DNA from: an uncultured bacterium
GTDB taxonomy: Bacteria; Verrucomicrobiota; Kiritimatiellia; PWTM01
Direction of reading: 5' to 3'
NCBI GenBank assembly: GCA_937935255.1
Contig: CALGXT010000035.1
Coordinates: 1-47,536, forward strand
Length of the DNA: 47,536 nt
Shown: piece after piece, positions 24,721 to 32,378 of the stretch
Position numbering within the stretch: the first letter of the stretch is position 1
How the letters are laid out: the number at the start of each line of letters is the position of its first letter
Program-made: the position numbers and the translations under genes
Notes under the pieces: model-generated
What the model was told of the DNA's origin: nothing
Database searches by the model: none
Seen by the model: the letters and a program-made list of their open reading frames with translations, nothing else

Positions 24721-25349
24721 ACGGGCGTCGTTTTACGGCGCTGGCGGTTATCTCGGCGGCCTTGTTTGTGCCGCTTTTCGGCCTGCGACGTTTGGGGCCG
24801 CTGGATTTCTGGGCGTGGATGTCGGCTACGGCGGCGGCGGTGACCTTGATCGCGCTGACGCTGGACCCGGGCTTGGCCGTCGAATTGCGCCGAGGCGTGA
24901 AGGGGATCACTGCGCGAGCCGTCGCCGTCGGCGCGCTTTCCGCGCTGGCGCTCTACGCCTTCTTCGCGCTCGGCGCTTTTGGGATGCGTCGTCTCTGGCC
25001 GGCTTCGGGAACGAACATTGAAAATGTCTATGCCTTCAAGGAGGGCGTCTCCCCCGCGCGCATCGTCTTGCTGCTGGCGCTGGTCATCGGCCCCGCGGAA
25101 GAGTTGTTCTGGCGCGCCTCGCTTCAGCGGCTCGGTATGGAACGCTGGGGCGCCCTTCGCGGCACACTCGCCGCGTCGGCGGTCTACTCGGCGGCGCATG
25201 CCGCTTCGGGCAACCCGCTCCTGATCGCCGCCGCGGGGATTTGCGGGCTTTTCTGGGGCGCGATGTATGCGCGTTGGCGCTCCCTCGCGGCGAACGTCGT
25301 CAGCCACGTCGTCTGGGACGTGCTGATTTTTGTCGTCGCGCCCGTGTGA
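24717..25349 (+). CDS. CPBP-family intramembrane metalloprotease
   Basis: A 210-residue polytopic protein of the CPBP/Rce1 (Abi) family. Motif 1 is EELFWRASLQRL (EE-x3-R), motif 2 is the His in YSAAHAASGNP, and motif 3 is NVVSHVVWDVLIF. These residues form the glutamate-based active site within the membrane. GTG 24717 overlaps the menA-like stop and is preferred over GTG 24711. Substrate is unknown. Pairing with a UbiA-type enzyme is seen here but its meaning is unclear. Confidence 0.85.
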   Translation: MNGRRFTALAVISAALFVPLFGLRRLGPLDFWAWMSATAAAVTLIALTLDPGLAVELRRGVKGITARAVAVGALSALALYAFFALGAFGMRRLWPASGTNIENVYAFKEGVSPARIVLLLALVIGPAEELFWRASLQRLGMERWGALRGTLAASAVYSAAHAASGNPLLIAAAGICGLFWGAMYARWRSLAANVVSHVVWDVLIFVVAPV

Positions 25350-25517
25350 AGCGGCGTCGGATCGCACCCCGCGGGCAGAGCGGCCTTTGTGGGCGAGAAA
25401 GAGGAAGACCAGCCGCGAAAGTCGGCGGCCCGCATCGGGGGCTCACTTCGATCTCCGTGACGCATGGTATTGGCCGCCGGGGAGGCCATCCCCCCCCCCG
25501 CCGCCTCGGCGGTCCGA

Positions 25518-25547
25518 CTGTATCACACTTCGCGAAGTGTGATACAG
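25518..25547. promoter_or_regulatory. 30-bp perfect palindrome, variant of the TCACAC dyad family
   Basis: A perfect dyad centred between 25532 and 25533 with core TCACACTTCGCGAAGTGTGA, extended by CTGTA/TACAG. It shares the TCACAC half-site with the other palindromes but has a different centre. It lies in the 286-bp space between the 3' ends of two convergent genes, with no U-tract on either side. I see nothing else in that space apart from a CCGCC-TC-GGCGG hairpin and a run of ten C. Confidence 0.5.
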
Positions 25548-25635
25548 CCCTTCGGCGGCACGGTGTAGATCCTTGTCGTTCAGAAATGCGCCCATTTGTT
25601 GCGCTTATTCTGGATTCCCCGAGGGCGGAGCCGTT

Positions 25636-26619
25636 TTATCGCACCCCGCCGGACGTCGGCGGAGGCAGCGCGGCGGCGTCCACACCCTCGCGCAGTCGGA
25701 CGGTCTCCAGTACGCGCGGCACATACATCCGCGTTTCCAGCGGCAGCCGTTCGCGAATCGCCTCGAAATCGCGCCCTCCGGTTTCGCGCAGCAGCCGTGC
25801 GACGCGGCCTTCGCCGGCGTTATAGGCCGCCAGCGTCAGCGGCCACGCCTTGAATCGGCGGTGGAGATAACTCAGATACCGGGCGGCCGCGTCGGCGTTT
25901 TTGAGCGGATCGAGGCGTTCGTCAGGCTGCGCGTCGGGCCGCAATCCCAGCTGGCGCGCCGTCCCCGGCATGAGCTGAAAAAGGCCCGCCGCGCCCACCG
26001 GACTTCGGGCGGCGGGATTCAGCGAAGACTCGACCTCGGCGATCCAGACCCACGCCTCCGGCACGCCATTTCGCCGGAAAACCTGTTTAATCGCCGGAAT
26101 CATGGCGTCGGCGCGCGCCGGCTTCGGATGCCGCGCCGCGCGGCGCCGCCAGATCGCCGGATCGTCCGGGCGCGGCTTCGGCGCGCTCGCGGGCGGTCGG
26201 CCCGACCGCGGCGCGGGCGCGGGAGCAGGCGTCGGCGTTGCGGATAGCGCGCGCAGCACCCGCAAGGCTTCATCGAAATATTCAAGGCGGGGTTCAAGCC
26301 AGGCCGCATACGCCGCGAAACGTGGGCGCGTTTTCGCCTCGGCCAGCAATACGCGCACCCACGGTTGAAGCCGGGCGAGATCCTCCAACGATCCTTCCCG
26401 CAGCGCCGCTTGAAGCGCTTCCCAGATTTCCTGCGCGGCCTCGAAATCAATTCGGTCCAGCGCGGCGGAAATTGTGTCGGCTGACGAAAGACCGAGCGCG
26501 CGGGCCGTACGCTCCCATTCCGCCCAGCGCTCCCAATCCGGGGACGCCGCCGCCGGTCGCGCGAAGTCGCCCAACAGCGAGACGGCCAAAATGATCGCCG
26601 TGATCCTCGGAATTTTCAC
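25636..26619 (-). CDS. Lytic murein transglycosylase (SLT domain)
   Basis: A 327-residue exported protein. The signal peptide (MKIPRITAIILAVSLLGDFARPAAAS) is followed by a helical region, a Pro/Ala linker at about 130-155, and a C-terminal SLT domain: VWIAEVESSLNPAARSPVGAAGLFQLMPGTARQLGL with catalytic Glu in AEVESS, then LTLAAYNAGEGRVARLL and ETRMYVPRVL. It cleaves peptidoglycan between MurNAc and GlcNAc. It follows yraN with a 4-bp overlap on the minus strand. Confidence 0.92.
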   Translation of the reverse strand: MKIPRITAIILAVSLLGDFARPAAASPDWERWAEWERTARALGLSSADTISAALDRIDFEAAQEIWEALQAALREGSLEDLARLQPWVRVLLAEAKTRPRFAAYAAWLEPRLEYFDEALRVLRALSATPTPAPAPAPRSGRPPASAPKPRPDDPAIWRRRAARHPKPARADAMIPAIKQVFRRNGVPEAWVWIAEVESSLNPAARSPVGAAGLFQLMPGTARQLGLRPDAQPDERLDPLKNADAAARYLSYLHRRFKAWPLTLAAYNAGEGRVARLLRETGGRDFEAIRERLPLETRMYVPRVLETVRLREGVDAAALPPPTSGGVR

Positions 26620-27128
26620 CAGGGAATAAAGTACCGCCCTTCCAGCGGAAATGCATTCTCGATGTGCCGAACGATCGGCGCCGCGGCGGAATCCGGCGAG
26701 CCGACAACCTCGACGATGTCGAAGCGAAGATAATCCGGCTTTTGCCGCAGACGCCGCACGTAGCGCATCGCCGCTTTGGAAAGCTGCGCCCGTTTGGCCC
26801 GATTCACCGAAGCGGCGGGGGGACCGAAGCGTTCGCTCCGGCGAGTCTTCACTTCCACGAACACCAGCGACGGCCCATCGCGGAAAAGCAGGTCAATTTC
26901 GCCGCGCCGCCCCACGCGCACCCGCCGCCCGAGAAAACGCAAGCCTTTCGCCCGCAAGAAACGTTCCGCCTGCCGCTCGCCCCAGACGCCGGCGGCGAGA
27001 TGTTCCGGATCAGCGCGCCGCGCCGAAGCCCCGAAAAGGCCGGCGAGCGCGGCCCCGATGCGCCGCCAGAAGTGACGCGCCCCGGAGGGCGACCGCACAT
27101 CGAAGACCGGCCTGGAATCGGAACGCAT
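26616..27128 (-). CDS. yraN: UPF0102/YraN-family putative endonuclease
   Basis: A 170-residue protein of the YraN family, which has a restriction-endonuclease-like fold. Core motifs are GVWGERQAERFLRAKGLRFLGRRVRVGRRGEIDLLFRDG and LVFVEVKTRRSERFGPPAASV, including the D and E-x-K catalytic residues. About 45 residues precede the conserved core. ATG 27128 is the first good Met; no Shine-Dalgarno is evident, and a TTG somewhat upstream cannot be excluded. Function is probably DNA processing. It overlaps the transglycosylase start. Confidence 0.85.
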   Translation of the reverse strand: MRSDSRPVFDVRSPSGARHFWRRIGAALAGLFGASARRADPEHLAAGVWGERQAERFLRAKGLRFLGRRVRVGRRGEIDLLFRDGPSLVFVEVKTRRSERFGPPAASVNRAKRAQLSKAAMRYVRRLRQKPDYLRFDIVEVVGSPDSAAAPIVRHIENAFPLEGRYFIPW

Positions 27129-27245
27129 CGCGAAGCCGCCGACGCCGCACTGGGCGGCGCAACCCCGCAAAAACGTAGTGCGGTCCCCCCTCAGAATCGA
27201 GCGAAAACGAAAAAACAGGCAGGTTTGCGATCTTCTTCCGATGGT

Positions 27246-27294
27246 TTTCCAAGCCCTGGATAGGATTGGCCATTCTTTTTCCAAGCCTTGGAAA
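27246..27294. promoter_or_regulatory. Pair of TTTCCAAG palindromes upstream of yraN
   Basis: A perfect TTTCCAAGCCTTGGAAA at 27278-27294 and an imperfect TTTCCAAGCCCTGGATA at 27246-27262, centres 32 bp apart. The nearer site begins 118 bp upstream of the yraN start codon. The perfect 17-mer is identical to that upstream of the rnf operon. Confidence 0.5.
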
Positions 27295-27375
27295 CTCGGT
27301 CGGCTTTCCGCAAAACGCCTCAGCGCCCCGCGCTCCTGCCTCGTCGCACCAACGCTCAAACAGCTTCTGGGACTC

Positions 27376-27395
27376 TCACACTTTCGAAGGTGTGA
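27376..27395. promoter_or_regulatory. TCACAC palindrome (imperfect copy)
   Basis: TCACACTTTCGAAGGTGTGA, one mismatch from the perfect dyad at 2448-2471. Its centre is 77 bp from the next copy. Confidence 0.5.
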
Positions 27396-27450
27396 TACTT
27401 CAATAATTTTGAAAAACCCAATAAAAAGCCGTTATATGATAAAACGCATA

Positions 27451-27474
27451 TCTCACACCTTCGAAGGTGTGAGA
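27451..27474. promoter_or_regulatory. TCACAC palindrome (perfect copy)
   Basis: Identical in all 24 bases to the dyad at 2448-2471. It lies 25 bp before an ATG that has an AGGAAG ribosome-binding site, the same arrangement as in front of the tandem-HTH regulator. The 55 bp between this and the previous copy are strongly A/T-rich. Confidence 0.55.
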
Positions 27475-27499
27475 GTAGGACGATAGGAAGTTAGCGGCG

Positions 27500-27553
27500 A
27501 TGAAGCAGAATTGCGCGGCGGGTATGAGTCTGACAGCGCCAACTCCAACGTGA
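27500..27553 (+). pseudogene. Mini-ORF resembling a truncated prepilin leader
   Basis: ATG 27500 with AGGAAG nine bases upstream opens a 17-codon frame, MKQNCAAGMSLTAPTPT. Residues AGMSLT match the start of a type IV prepilin cleavage site (G followed by M/F-S/T-L-T/I-E), but the frame then stops and the conserved Glu and hydrophobic helix are absent. It may be the remnant of a pilin-like gene controlled by the adjacent palindromes. It is too short to be sure. Confidence 0.3.
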
Positions 27554-27714
27554 ATCATTCCCGTCCTCGCGCGTTCCAGCCTTTGCAAGCATTCTTCAAC
27601 TCAAAAGCCGGGGTCCCCGATCCGCCTCCTCTGCTCCTGCGTGCGAACCGGAGGCGACGCCCTACAAAAAAGCAAGAATGCGTGGGCGCGATCTTGCCTG
27701 TAACATCATCCCAG

Positions 27715-27757
27715 ATTCCGCACTCTGCGTTCTCCTTGTCTCCGCGGTGAATTCTTC
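27715..27757 (-). repeat. Widespread 'CCGCGGAGAC...ACGCAGAG' type intergenic repeat
   Basis: Read on the minus strand this contains TTCACCGCGGAGACAAGGAG followed by AACGCAGAG, a type of short repeat found in intergenic regions of many unrelated bacteria. One copy is present. Confidence 0.45.
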
Positions 27758-27787
27758 AGCGGCGCGGCGGGCCGCCGTAAGCCTCGG

Positions 27788-27914
27788 CCCGGCGAAGCCG
27801 GGACGGGCGCGCCCTACCCATCCCGGGGAACGGTAGGGCCCGGCCGCCGGCCGGGCCGCGGGCGGCTCGTGCAAGCTCGAGCCCTACGGCGCTCCGGCGG
27901 CAGAGCGCCGGAGC
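27788..27914. repeat. Array of strong GC-rich hairpins
   Basis: Three perfect hairpins lie in 127 bp: CCCGGC-GAA-GCCGGG (27788-27802), GGCCCGGCC-GCC-GGCCGGGCC (27837-27857) and GCTCCGGCG / CGCCGGAGC (27891-27914). An inverted GCCCTACC / GGTAGGGC (27811-27839) also pairs. No U-tracts follow. It resembles a REP/BIME-like intergenic repeat. Confidence 0.5.
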
Positions 27915-27941
27915 AACAGTGCCGACGCTCCGACCTCCGCC

Positions 27942-28057
27942 TCACGGCTTGCTCGTGGGATAGCGGTGGGGCGGCGCGTGCGGAATCCGCTCCGCGCGCT
28001 CCGCTTCGCCGAGGCGGCGATAGCCGTCTGCCGCCTCGGCGCGCAGGTGTTCCGAGA
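27942..28057 (-). pseudogene. Duplicated 3' fragment of the TPR gene
   Basis: Read on the minus strand, the last codons give EAADGYRRLGEAERAERIP... ending RYPTSKP and a TGA. The TPR gene at the right edge ends RRAADCYRRLGEAERAERIL...RYPANKP and stops at the same place. DNA identity is high across about 60 bp (for example CCGCTCCGCGCGCTCCGCTT on the plus strand at both sites). No start or upstream TPR sequence remains, so this is a copied or decayed gene end. It abuts the stop codon of the PEP-CTERM gene. Confidence 0.6.
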
Positions 28058-28843
28058 TCAGCGCTCTGCGGAATTTCTTTTGCGGCGGCATCGCCGAACG
28101 AAGACGGCGAAGGTCGCTCCCGCAATCGCCAGACCTGCCATGCCGGGCTCCGGAATGGCCGTGATCGCCACATTGTCGAGACGGATGTTCTGGGTGCCCT
28201 GCGGGGTATAGCCTAGCAGCCGGAACTCCACGACATCATTCGGCGACAAAGTCGCAGGAGTCGGGAGATTAAACGTGAAAAGACCATACTCGTTGGCTAC
28301 ATTCGTCGGCGTTCTTGTCGTCCCGAGGCTGATGAAAGAACCGGAGGTTCCAATCCGGTAGGTCACTTCGAAGCCGCGAGGTCCAGTGGTTCCGGCGTTC
28401 GCCAGATTGAATTGGATGCCTTCGAGTTGGTTGACGGTGGAATCAACGGTGGCCGCCATGGTCAGTTGATATACCACTCGCTTGGCCGTATTGGGAGTGG
28501 AACCCCATCCAGAAGAACGATAGTGCTGCGAAGTCGTTCCGTTTTCAGTATTGGCGGCGCCCACCGCATAGGGGGCCACATAGTCCAATCCTGAACCGAA
28601 GCCGCCGCCGGCCGGCAGATTCGTGATAGTGCCGCTTGATTCATAACCGCCTGACATTCCGGTACCCACGACGGAAGTATCCGCTGCGCTCGCCACGGAG
28701 CCGGTCGTGTCTTCGATCTGCCCGTTGATCTGGTTACTCTGGTTATGCACCCAGCGCACCAGCACGGCCGCCGGCGCAGTCGTTACAGCGCCTGCCAGCA
28801 GATACGCCAAAAGCAATCCAACAATACTTCTGTTCTTCTTCAC
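28058..28843 (-). CDS. PEP-CTERM sorting-domain surface protein
   Basis: A 261-residue exported protein. The signal peptide is KKNRSIVGLLLAYLLAGAVTTAPAAV. The middle is a Gly/Ser/Thr-rich beta-sandwich-like domain (VVYQLTMAATVDSTVNQLEGIQFNLANAG...FEVTYRIGTSG...VVEFRLLGY) like carbohydrate-binding or jelly-roll domains. The C-terminus is a PEP-CTERM sorting signal: IPEPGMAGLAIAGATFAVFVRRCRRKR, with a PEP motif, one membrane helix and an Arg-rich tail. Such proteins are processed by exosortase and often go to the cell surface or matrix. The GTG at 28843 has AAGAAGG eight bases upstream; a GTG at 28852 is a less likely start. A good promoter lies about 125 bp upstream. No exosortase is in the window. 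Confidence 0.85.
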   Translation of the reverse strand: MKKNRSIVGLLLAYLLAGAVTTAPAAVLVRWVHNQSNQINGQIEDTTGSVASAADTSVVGTGMSGGYESSGTITNLPAGGGFGSGLDYVAPYAVGAANTENGTTSQHYRSSGWGSTPNTAKRVVYQLTMAATVDSTVNQLEGIQFNLANAGTTGPRGFEVTYRIGTSGSFISLGTTRTPTNVANEYGLFTFNLPTPATLSPNDVVEFRLLGYTPQGTQNIRLDNVAITAIPEPGMAGLAIAGATFAVFVRRCRRKRNSAER

Positions 28844-29202
28844 GCCCCGCACCTTCTTACTTTTCTTTCGCTTTCTTCAGCTCCAGGTCGGCGCGGCTTC
28901 TTCTCCGGCCCCGTGCCGGAGAGATCGCCTGTTATCCCCGAAGCATTAGAAGGCCGACAACATATATTATATGTTTGATGGTCAAAAAAAACAACGCACG
29001 TCTTTGCTTTTTCGATTGATATCGCTTATTACTTGATAACTTTTACAAGGTTAGTTTTTGACTGTCAACATAAAAATGAAAATATTTTTTCGCTCGATAA
29101 ATGTCAAAGCCGCGCGCTTTTTTCGGTCTTGTAACCCCCATTATTTTATATGTCGGCGCCGCTCGCTCTCCATGGCGCTTTTTTCGCGGGCAAGGGGCGC
29201 AT
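28844..29202. other. A/T-rich intergenic region
   Basis: This 359-bp gap contains the PEP-CTERM gene promoter, a leader of about 115 nt, and an A/T-rich stretch with TTGACTGTCAA (29057-29067). No gene is seen. It is far less GC-rich than its surroundings. Confidence 0.5.
28966..28994 (-). promoter_or_regulatory. Promoter of the PEP-CTERM gene
   Basis: On the minus strand TTGTTT (28994-28989), 17-nt spacer, consensus TATAAT (28971-28966). It is the best -10 box in the window. Confidence 0.6.
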
Positions 29203-30294
29203 TCAGGATTCGATCAGGACCGGGGGCACGGCGATCTGCGTCGGCGGCAGATCGCGATTTTCGAGCAAAGCCAATAGGAGGCGCTCGGTTTCCGCGGCGA
29301 CAGCGCCTACATTCACCTGCAGCCGGACAACGGGAAAAGGCGACCAGAAAGGAGATCCGGCGGTGTCGTGGGTGACGACCATGAGTTCTTCGGGCACTTG
29401 CACGCGCGCCTCGAGCATGGCGTGCAACGCGTCGCCGAAAAGGACGCCGTCGGTGATCAACAGTCCGTCGGGCTTTGGGTTGTCGGCCGCCCAGAGGTCT
29501 CGAAATTCATTCCAGCCGGCCTCGGGCGTGGCCGGCGGCAGGTCGCAACGGATATGGTCCAGGCGCAAATGGATGCCGCGTTCTCGGGCGTGACGAATGA
29601 TCACGCCGGGGGACCCCCAGCTCATCACCGCCAGTTCCCGCCTGCCGTGGTCCGCCAGGTAGTCCAGGCCACGCCGGACGACGGCGTCGGTGTCCACATA
29701 CACGCGATGTTCGAACCGCGGGTCCTGTCCCACCATGGGGATTTTACGGTGGCGCAGGATGCGCAGCATTTCCGTGCTGATTCCGCCGAGGACCGCCACG
29801 GCGAAAATCCGTCCTGCCTCGCAATCTTCAAGGAATTCGGGACACGTGGAGGGCGCTCGCGCAAACAAGGCGGCGTTGTTCGCCACGGGACTGGCGGCGC
29901 CGGAATAGATTTGGGCTCGGAGTCCGCGTTCCCGCAACCGGTTGCGGAGTTCATGGGGCAGGCAGCGAAAAAAGAAGCTGATTCTCGGATGAGCGATATC
30001 CTGTTCGAGCAGGATGGCGATCCGCTGGCCCGCCTGGGGATCCAATACAATCGTGTCGCGACCGCGCCGCCGCTGGATAACGCCCTCCTCGGCCAACGCA
30101 CAGAGCGCTTCGCGGACGGTGGGAAAACTGACCTTCAATTCTCGCGCCAGCACATTCTGGGAGGGCAGAACATCGCCGGCCTTGTATCGGCGGGCGATCT
30201 CCCGGCGCAGATGCGTATAGACGCGCCGGTGCAGCGGCAGGTCGGGCCGTTCCAACTCTGCAGGTTTGTCGCTCAAGTTTCGATTTTCTTCCAT
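29203..30294 (-). CDS. GntR-type HTH / LacI-type sensor chimeric transcription regulator
   Basis: A 363-residue regulator. Residues about 20-88 form a GntR winged helix: PLHRRVYTHLRREIARRYKAGDVLPSQNVLARELKVSFPTVREALCALAEEGVIQRRRG. The rest is a LacI/periplasmic-binding-type sensor domain (IFAVAVLGGISTEMLRILRHRKIPMVGQDPRFEHRVYVDTDAVVRRGLDYLADHGRRELAVMSW, then DGLLITDGVLFGDALHAML). This combination is frequent in Lentisphaerae/Verrucomicrobia-type genomes near sugar genes. It probably senses a sugar released by the adjacent hydrolases. It is divergent from the GH9-like gene, so the 227-bp space between them likely holds its operator. Confidence 0.85.
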   Translation of the reverse strand: MEENRNLSDKPAELERPDLPLHRRVYTHLRREIARRYKAGDVLPSQNVLARELKVSFPTVREALCALAEEGVIQRRRGRDTIVLDPQAGQRIAILLEQDIAHPRISFFFRCLPHELRNRLRERGLRAQIYSGAASPVANNAALFARAPSTCPEFLEDCEAGRIFAVAVLGGISTEMLRILRHRKIPMVGQDPRFEHRVYVDTDAVVRRGLDYLADHGRRELAVMSWGSPGVIIRHARERGIHLRLDHIRCDLPPATPEAGWNEFRDLWAADNPKPDGLLITDGVLFGDALHAMLEARVQVPEELMVVTHDTAGSPFWSPFPVVRLQVNVGAVAAETERLLLALLENRDLPPTQIAVPPVLIES

Positions 30295-30465
30295 TCGCGC
30301 ATCTTCCTTTCGATCGCTCGATCCGGCTCAACCGCATCGCTCGCGAGGGCGGCGAATGGCGATTGCGCCGACGCCGAGCGCTTCGTTTCCGAATTCGCGC
30401 TCCCTCTGCACCGTAGACCTATGTTATTCGTTCGCACAGAGCCGGGCGAGTCAGAAAAAGAAGGA

Positions 30466-30493
30466 TTGTCAAGGAGGCGCGACGCGCTACTGT
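30466..30493 (+). promoter_or_regulatory. Promoter of the GH9-like gene
   Basis: TTGTCA (30466-30471), 16-nt spacer, TACTGT (30488-30493), 28 bp before ATG 30522. On the opposite strand the same bases read TTGACA, but no matching -10 is found for the regulator gene. Confidence 0.45.
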
Positions 30494-30521
30494 TCGATCA
30501 AAACTCGGGGCCCATGCCTGT

Positions 30522-32207
30522 ATGATAACCTTGGAATCGTGTTTTATCTCGGTCAATCACGCGGGGTTTCGCGGGAACGATCCGATGAAGCGCGCCTTGC
30601 TGCTTCACGCCTCGCCTGCGGACAGGCTCTTCGACGGTGTTTGGTTCGAGGCGGTGCGTGCCAGCGATTTTATTCGGTATCCGTTGCGTTCGCCGGAATG
30701 CGGCGCTGCCGTCACCCGCTTTAGCGCGCCGATTCAGGACACGCCATTCGGCGCGACGGCGATTTGCGATCTTTCCGCCCTGGAGGCGCGAGGCGGGTAT
30801 TTTTTGCAGGCCGGCGGCGCCCGCAGCCGGCCTTTTCTGATTTATGACGACGTGTGGCGACGAGCCTTTCGCATCCTGCTGGAGTGGTACCGCGTCGCCT
30901 CGTGCGGAGAAGCGGTTCCCGGCTATCACGAGCGATGTCATCAGGCCGATGCCACGACGCCCGACGGTCGGCGTCTGGACCTGGCGGGCGGCTGGCATGA
31001 TGCGGGTGATCTTCGAAAGTGGACGAGCACAATGGGGCGGATCAGTCGCGATCTGGCGGAATTCGCGCTGGAGTTCGATGGCCGATGGGAGGCAACGGGA
31101 GTGGATTCCGACCTCGTGCTCGCCCAGCTCCGTCGCGCGGCGGACTATCTGGCGAAGACCGTGGACCCCGACGTCCAATGGCCTTTCCACCGGGTCGCAT
31201 CGGCGCCGGACAATTCCGACAATGTCTGGGGGGAATCGCCGATGCGGCGGGTGGATCCGACCCCATCGCCGCATGGAGCGACGCGCCACGTGCCCGCGAT
31301 GGCTTTGCTTTCGCTGGCGTTGCGCCGGAACGATCCGGAACGAGCGCGCGCGGCGCTCGCCTCCGCCCTCCGAGTCTGGAGCGCCACCGCGGCGCGCTTG
31401 ACGCCGATCGAGCAAATTCCCTGCGCGCTGGCGCTCTGGCGCGCGACGGGGGAAGATCGCTACGGCGCCGTCGCGCGAGCGGGGTTGGACGCGCTGCTGG
31501 ACCGGCAAACGGACGCGCCGGCTTTCGGCCAGGATCGGCTGCGCGGTTACTTCACGGAGCCGGACGGTCGCCTGGCGGACAACGGCGATTTCCGGGGACG
31601 ACGCGGGCGAAACCTGTTCACGTTTGTGCGCTGGGGCGGATGGCTGGCGCAGGCGATCCTCTACTGGCCGAACGATGCCGGCGCGCCGCGCCGTCGCGAG
31701 GGTTTGATCCGGCTGCTCGAGGGTTGTATCGAGCCGCTTCTGGAACGGAACCCGTTCGGCGTTCTACCGACGTGCCTGTTCGCGCGTCACGAGACGACCC
31801 TGCGCGGTCGAGAACTGGCGGGCGATCTGGTCTGGCGCCTGTTCCCTCGTACAGGAGAAGGACACAACGCCTGGCTGGCCAACGCGGCGGATGACCTCGT
31901 TCTGGCGTCGCGCGCATTGGGCGAGTCCAAGTGGCGGCATTGGGCGCAGCGTCAACTGGATTGGATTGCGGGGTTCAACCCCCTGGACGAATCCATGATC
32001 ACCGGACTGGGATACCGAAGATTCCCCGTCTTTTCTTTCTACGTCGGGGATATTCCCGGCGGCGTCATCAACGGCTTTACCGGCGACGAGGACGACCGCC
32101 CCGTGCTGAGCGCCGGCCGGGAAATGGCGCCCATGAACATGGAATACTGGTCGGTGAATACTGGCGCTTTCCTTCGGGCCTTGGCGCGGATCGAAGCCGA
32201 TCGCTGA
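30522..32207 (+). CDS. Glycoside hydrolase family 9-like protein
   Basis: A 561-residue enzyme with an N-terminal Ig-like domain (FISVNHAGFRGNDPMKRALLL, as in CelD-type GH9 proteins) and an (alpha/alpha)6 catalytic domain. The nucleophile-activating Asp pair is in LAGGWHDAGDLRKW (Asp160 and Asp163), the GHNAWL substrate segment follows, and the catalytic acid is probably Glu541 in NMEYWSVNTGAF. No signal peptide is visible, so it may act on imported oligosaccharides in the cytoplasm, unlike typical secreted cellulases. It is the first gene rightward from the regulator. The substrate is likely a beta-linked glucan or glucosaminide, but cannot be fixed from sequence. Confidence 0.82.
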   Translation: MITLESCFISVNHAGFRGNDPMKRALLLHASPADRLFDGVWFEAVRASDFIRYPLRSPECGAAVTRFSAPIQDTPFGATAICDLSALEARGGYFLQAGGARSRPFLIYDDVWRRAFRILLEWYRVASCGEAVPGYHERCHQADATTPDGRRLDLAGGWHDAGDLRKWTSTMGRISRDLAEFALEFDGRWEATGVDSDLVLAQLRRAADYLAKTVDPDVQWPFHRVASAPDNSDNVWGESPMRRVDPTPSPHGATRHVPAMALLSLALRRNDPERARAALASALRVWSATAARLTPIEQIPCALALWRATGEDRYGAVARAGLDALLDRQTDAPAFGQDRLRGYFTEPDGRLADNGDFRGRRGRNLFTFVRWGGWLAQAILYWPNDAGAPRRREGLIRLLEGCIEPLLERNPFGVLPTCLFARHETTLRGRELAGDLVWRLFPRTGEGHNAWLANAADDLVLASRALGESKWRHWAQRQLDWIAGFNPLDESMITGLGYRRFPVFSFYVGDIPGGVINGFTGDEDDRPVLSAGREMAPMNMEYWSVNTGAFLRALARIEADR

Positions 32208-32350
32208 TCCTTGCGCGTCTCCCGCCGAAGCTGTTTCTTGATTCATCTACTTATATTATAATATTTGTGCGGACGAGGTCGTTCTTCGATCAAGCCATCG
32301 GATATTTACGATTTAGAAGAGCTGATTGGCGGTTTGGCCATAAAAAAACG

Positions 32351-32378
32351 TTGACAGCGCGAGGGGCGGAGCGATAGT
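32351..32378 (+). promoter_or_regulatory. Promoter of the downstream carbohydrate operon
   Basis: Consensus TTGACA (32351-32356), 16-nt spacer, GATAGT (32373-32378). It lies in a 250-bp A/T-rich gap that also holds the dyad ATATTATAATAT near 32252-32265. The leader is about 70 nt to ATG 32458. Confidence 0.6.

Larger units (their letters stand above)
27129..28057. other. Gene-poor intergenic region with repeats and gene remnants
   Basis: This 929-bp region separates yraN from the PEP-CTERM gene. It holds two types of palindrome, a mini-ORF resembling a pilin leader, a CGCAGAG-type repeat, three strong GC hairpins and a duplicated fragment of a TPR gene, each listed separately. No intact gene is visible. 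Confidence 0.6.

Noticed and set aside
25501-25635. A small plus-strand gene starting at ATG 25586 after the palindrome
   Set aside because: It has no ribosome-binding site and runs antisense into the transglycosylase gene.
29057-29067. TTGACTGTCAA as a promoter or operator
   Set aside because: The dyad is short and imperfect, no -10 box follows at the right distance, and no gene begins downstream.
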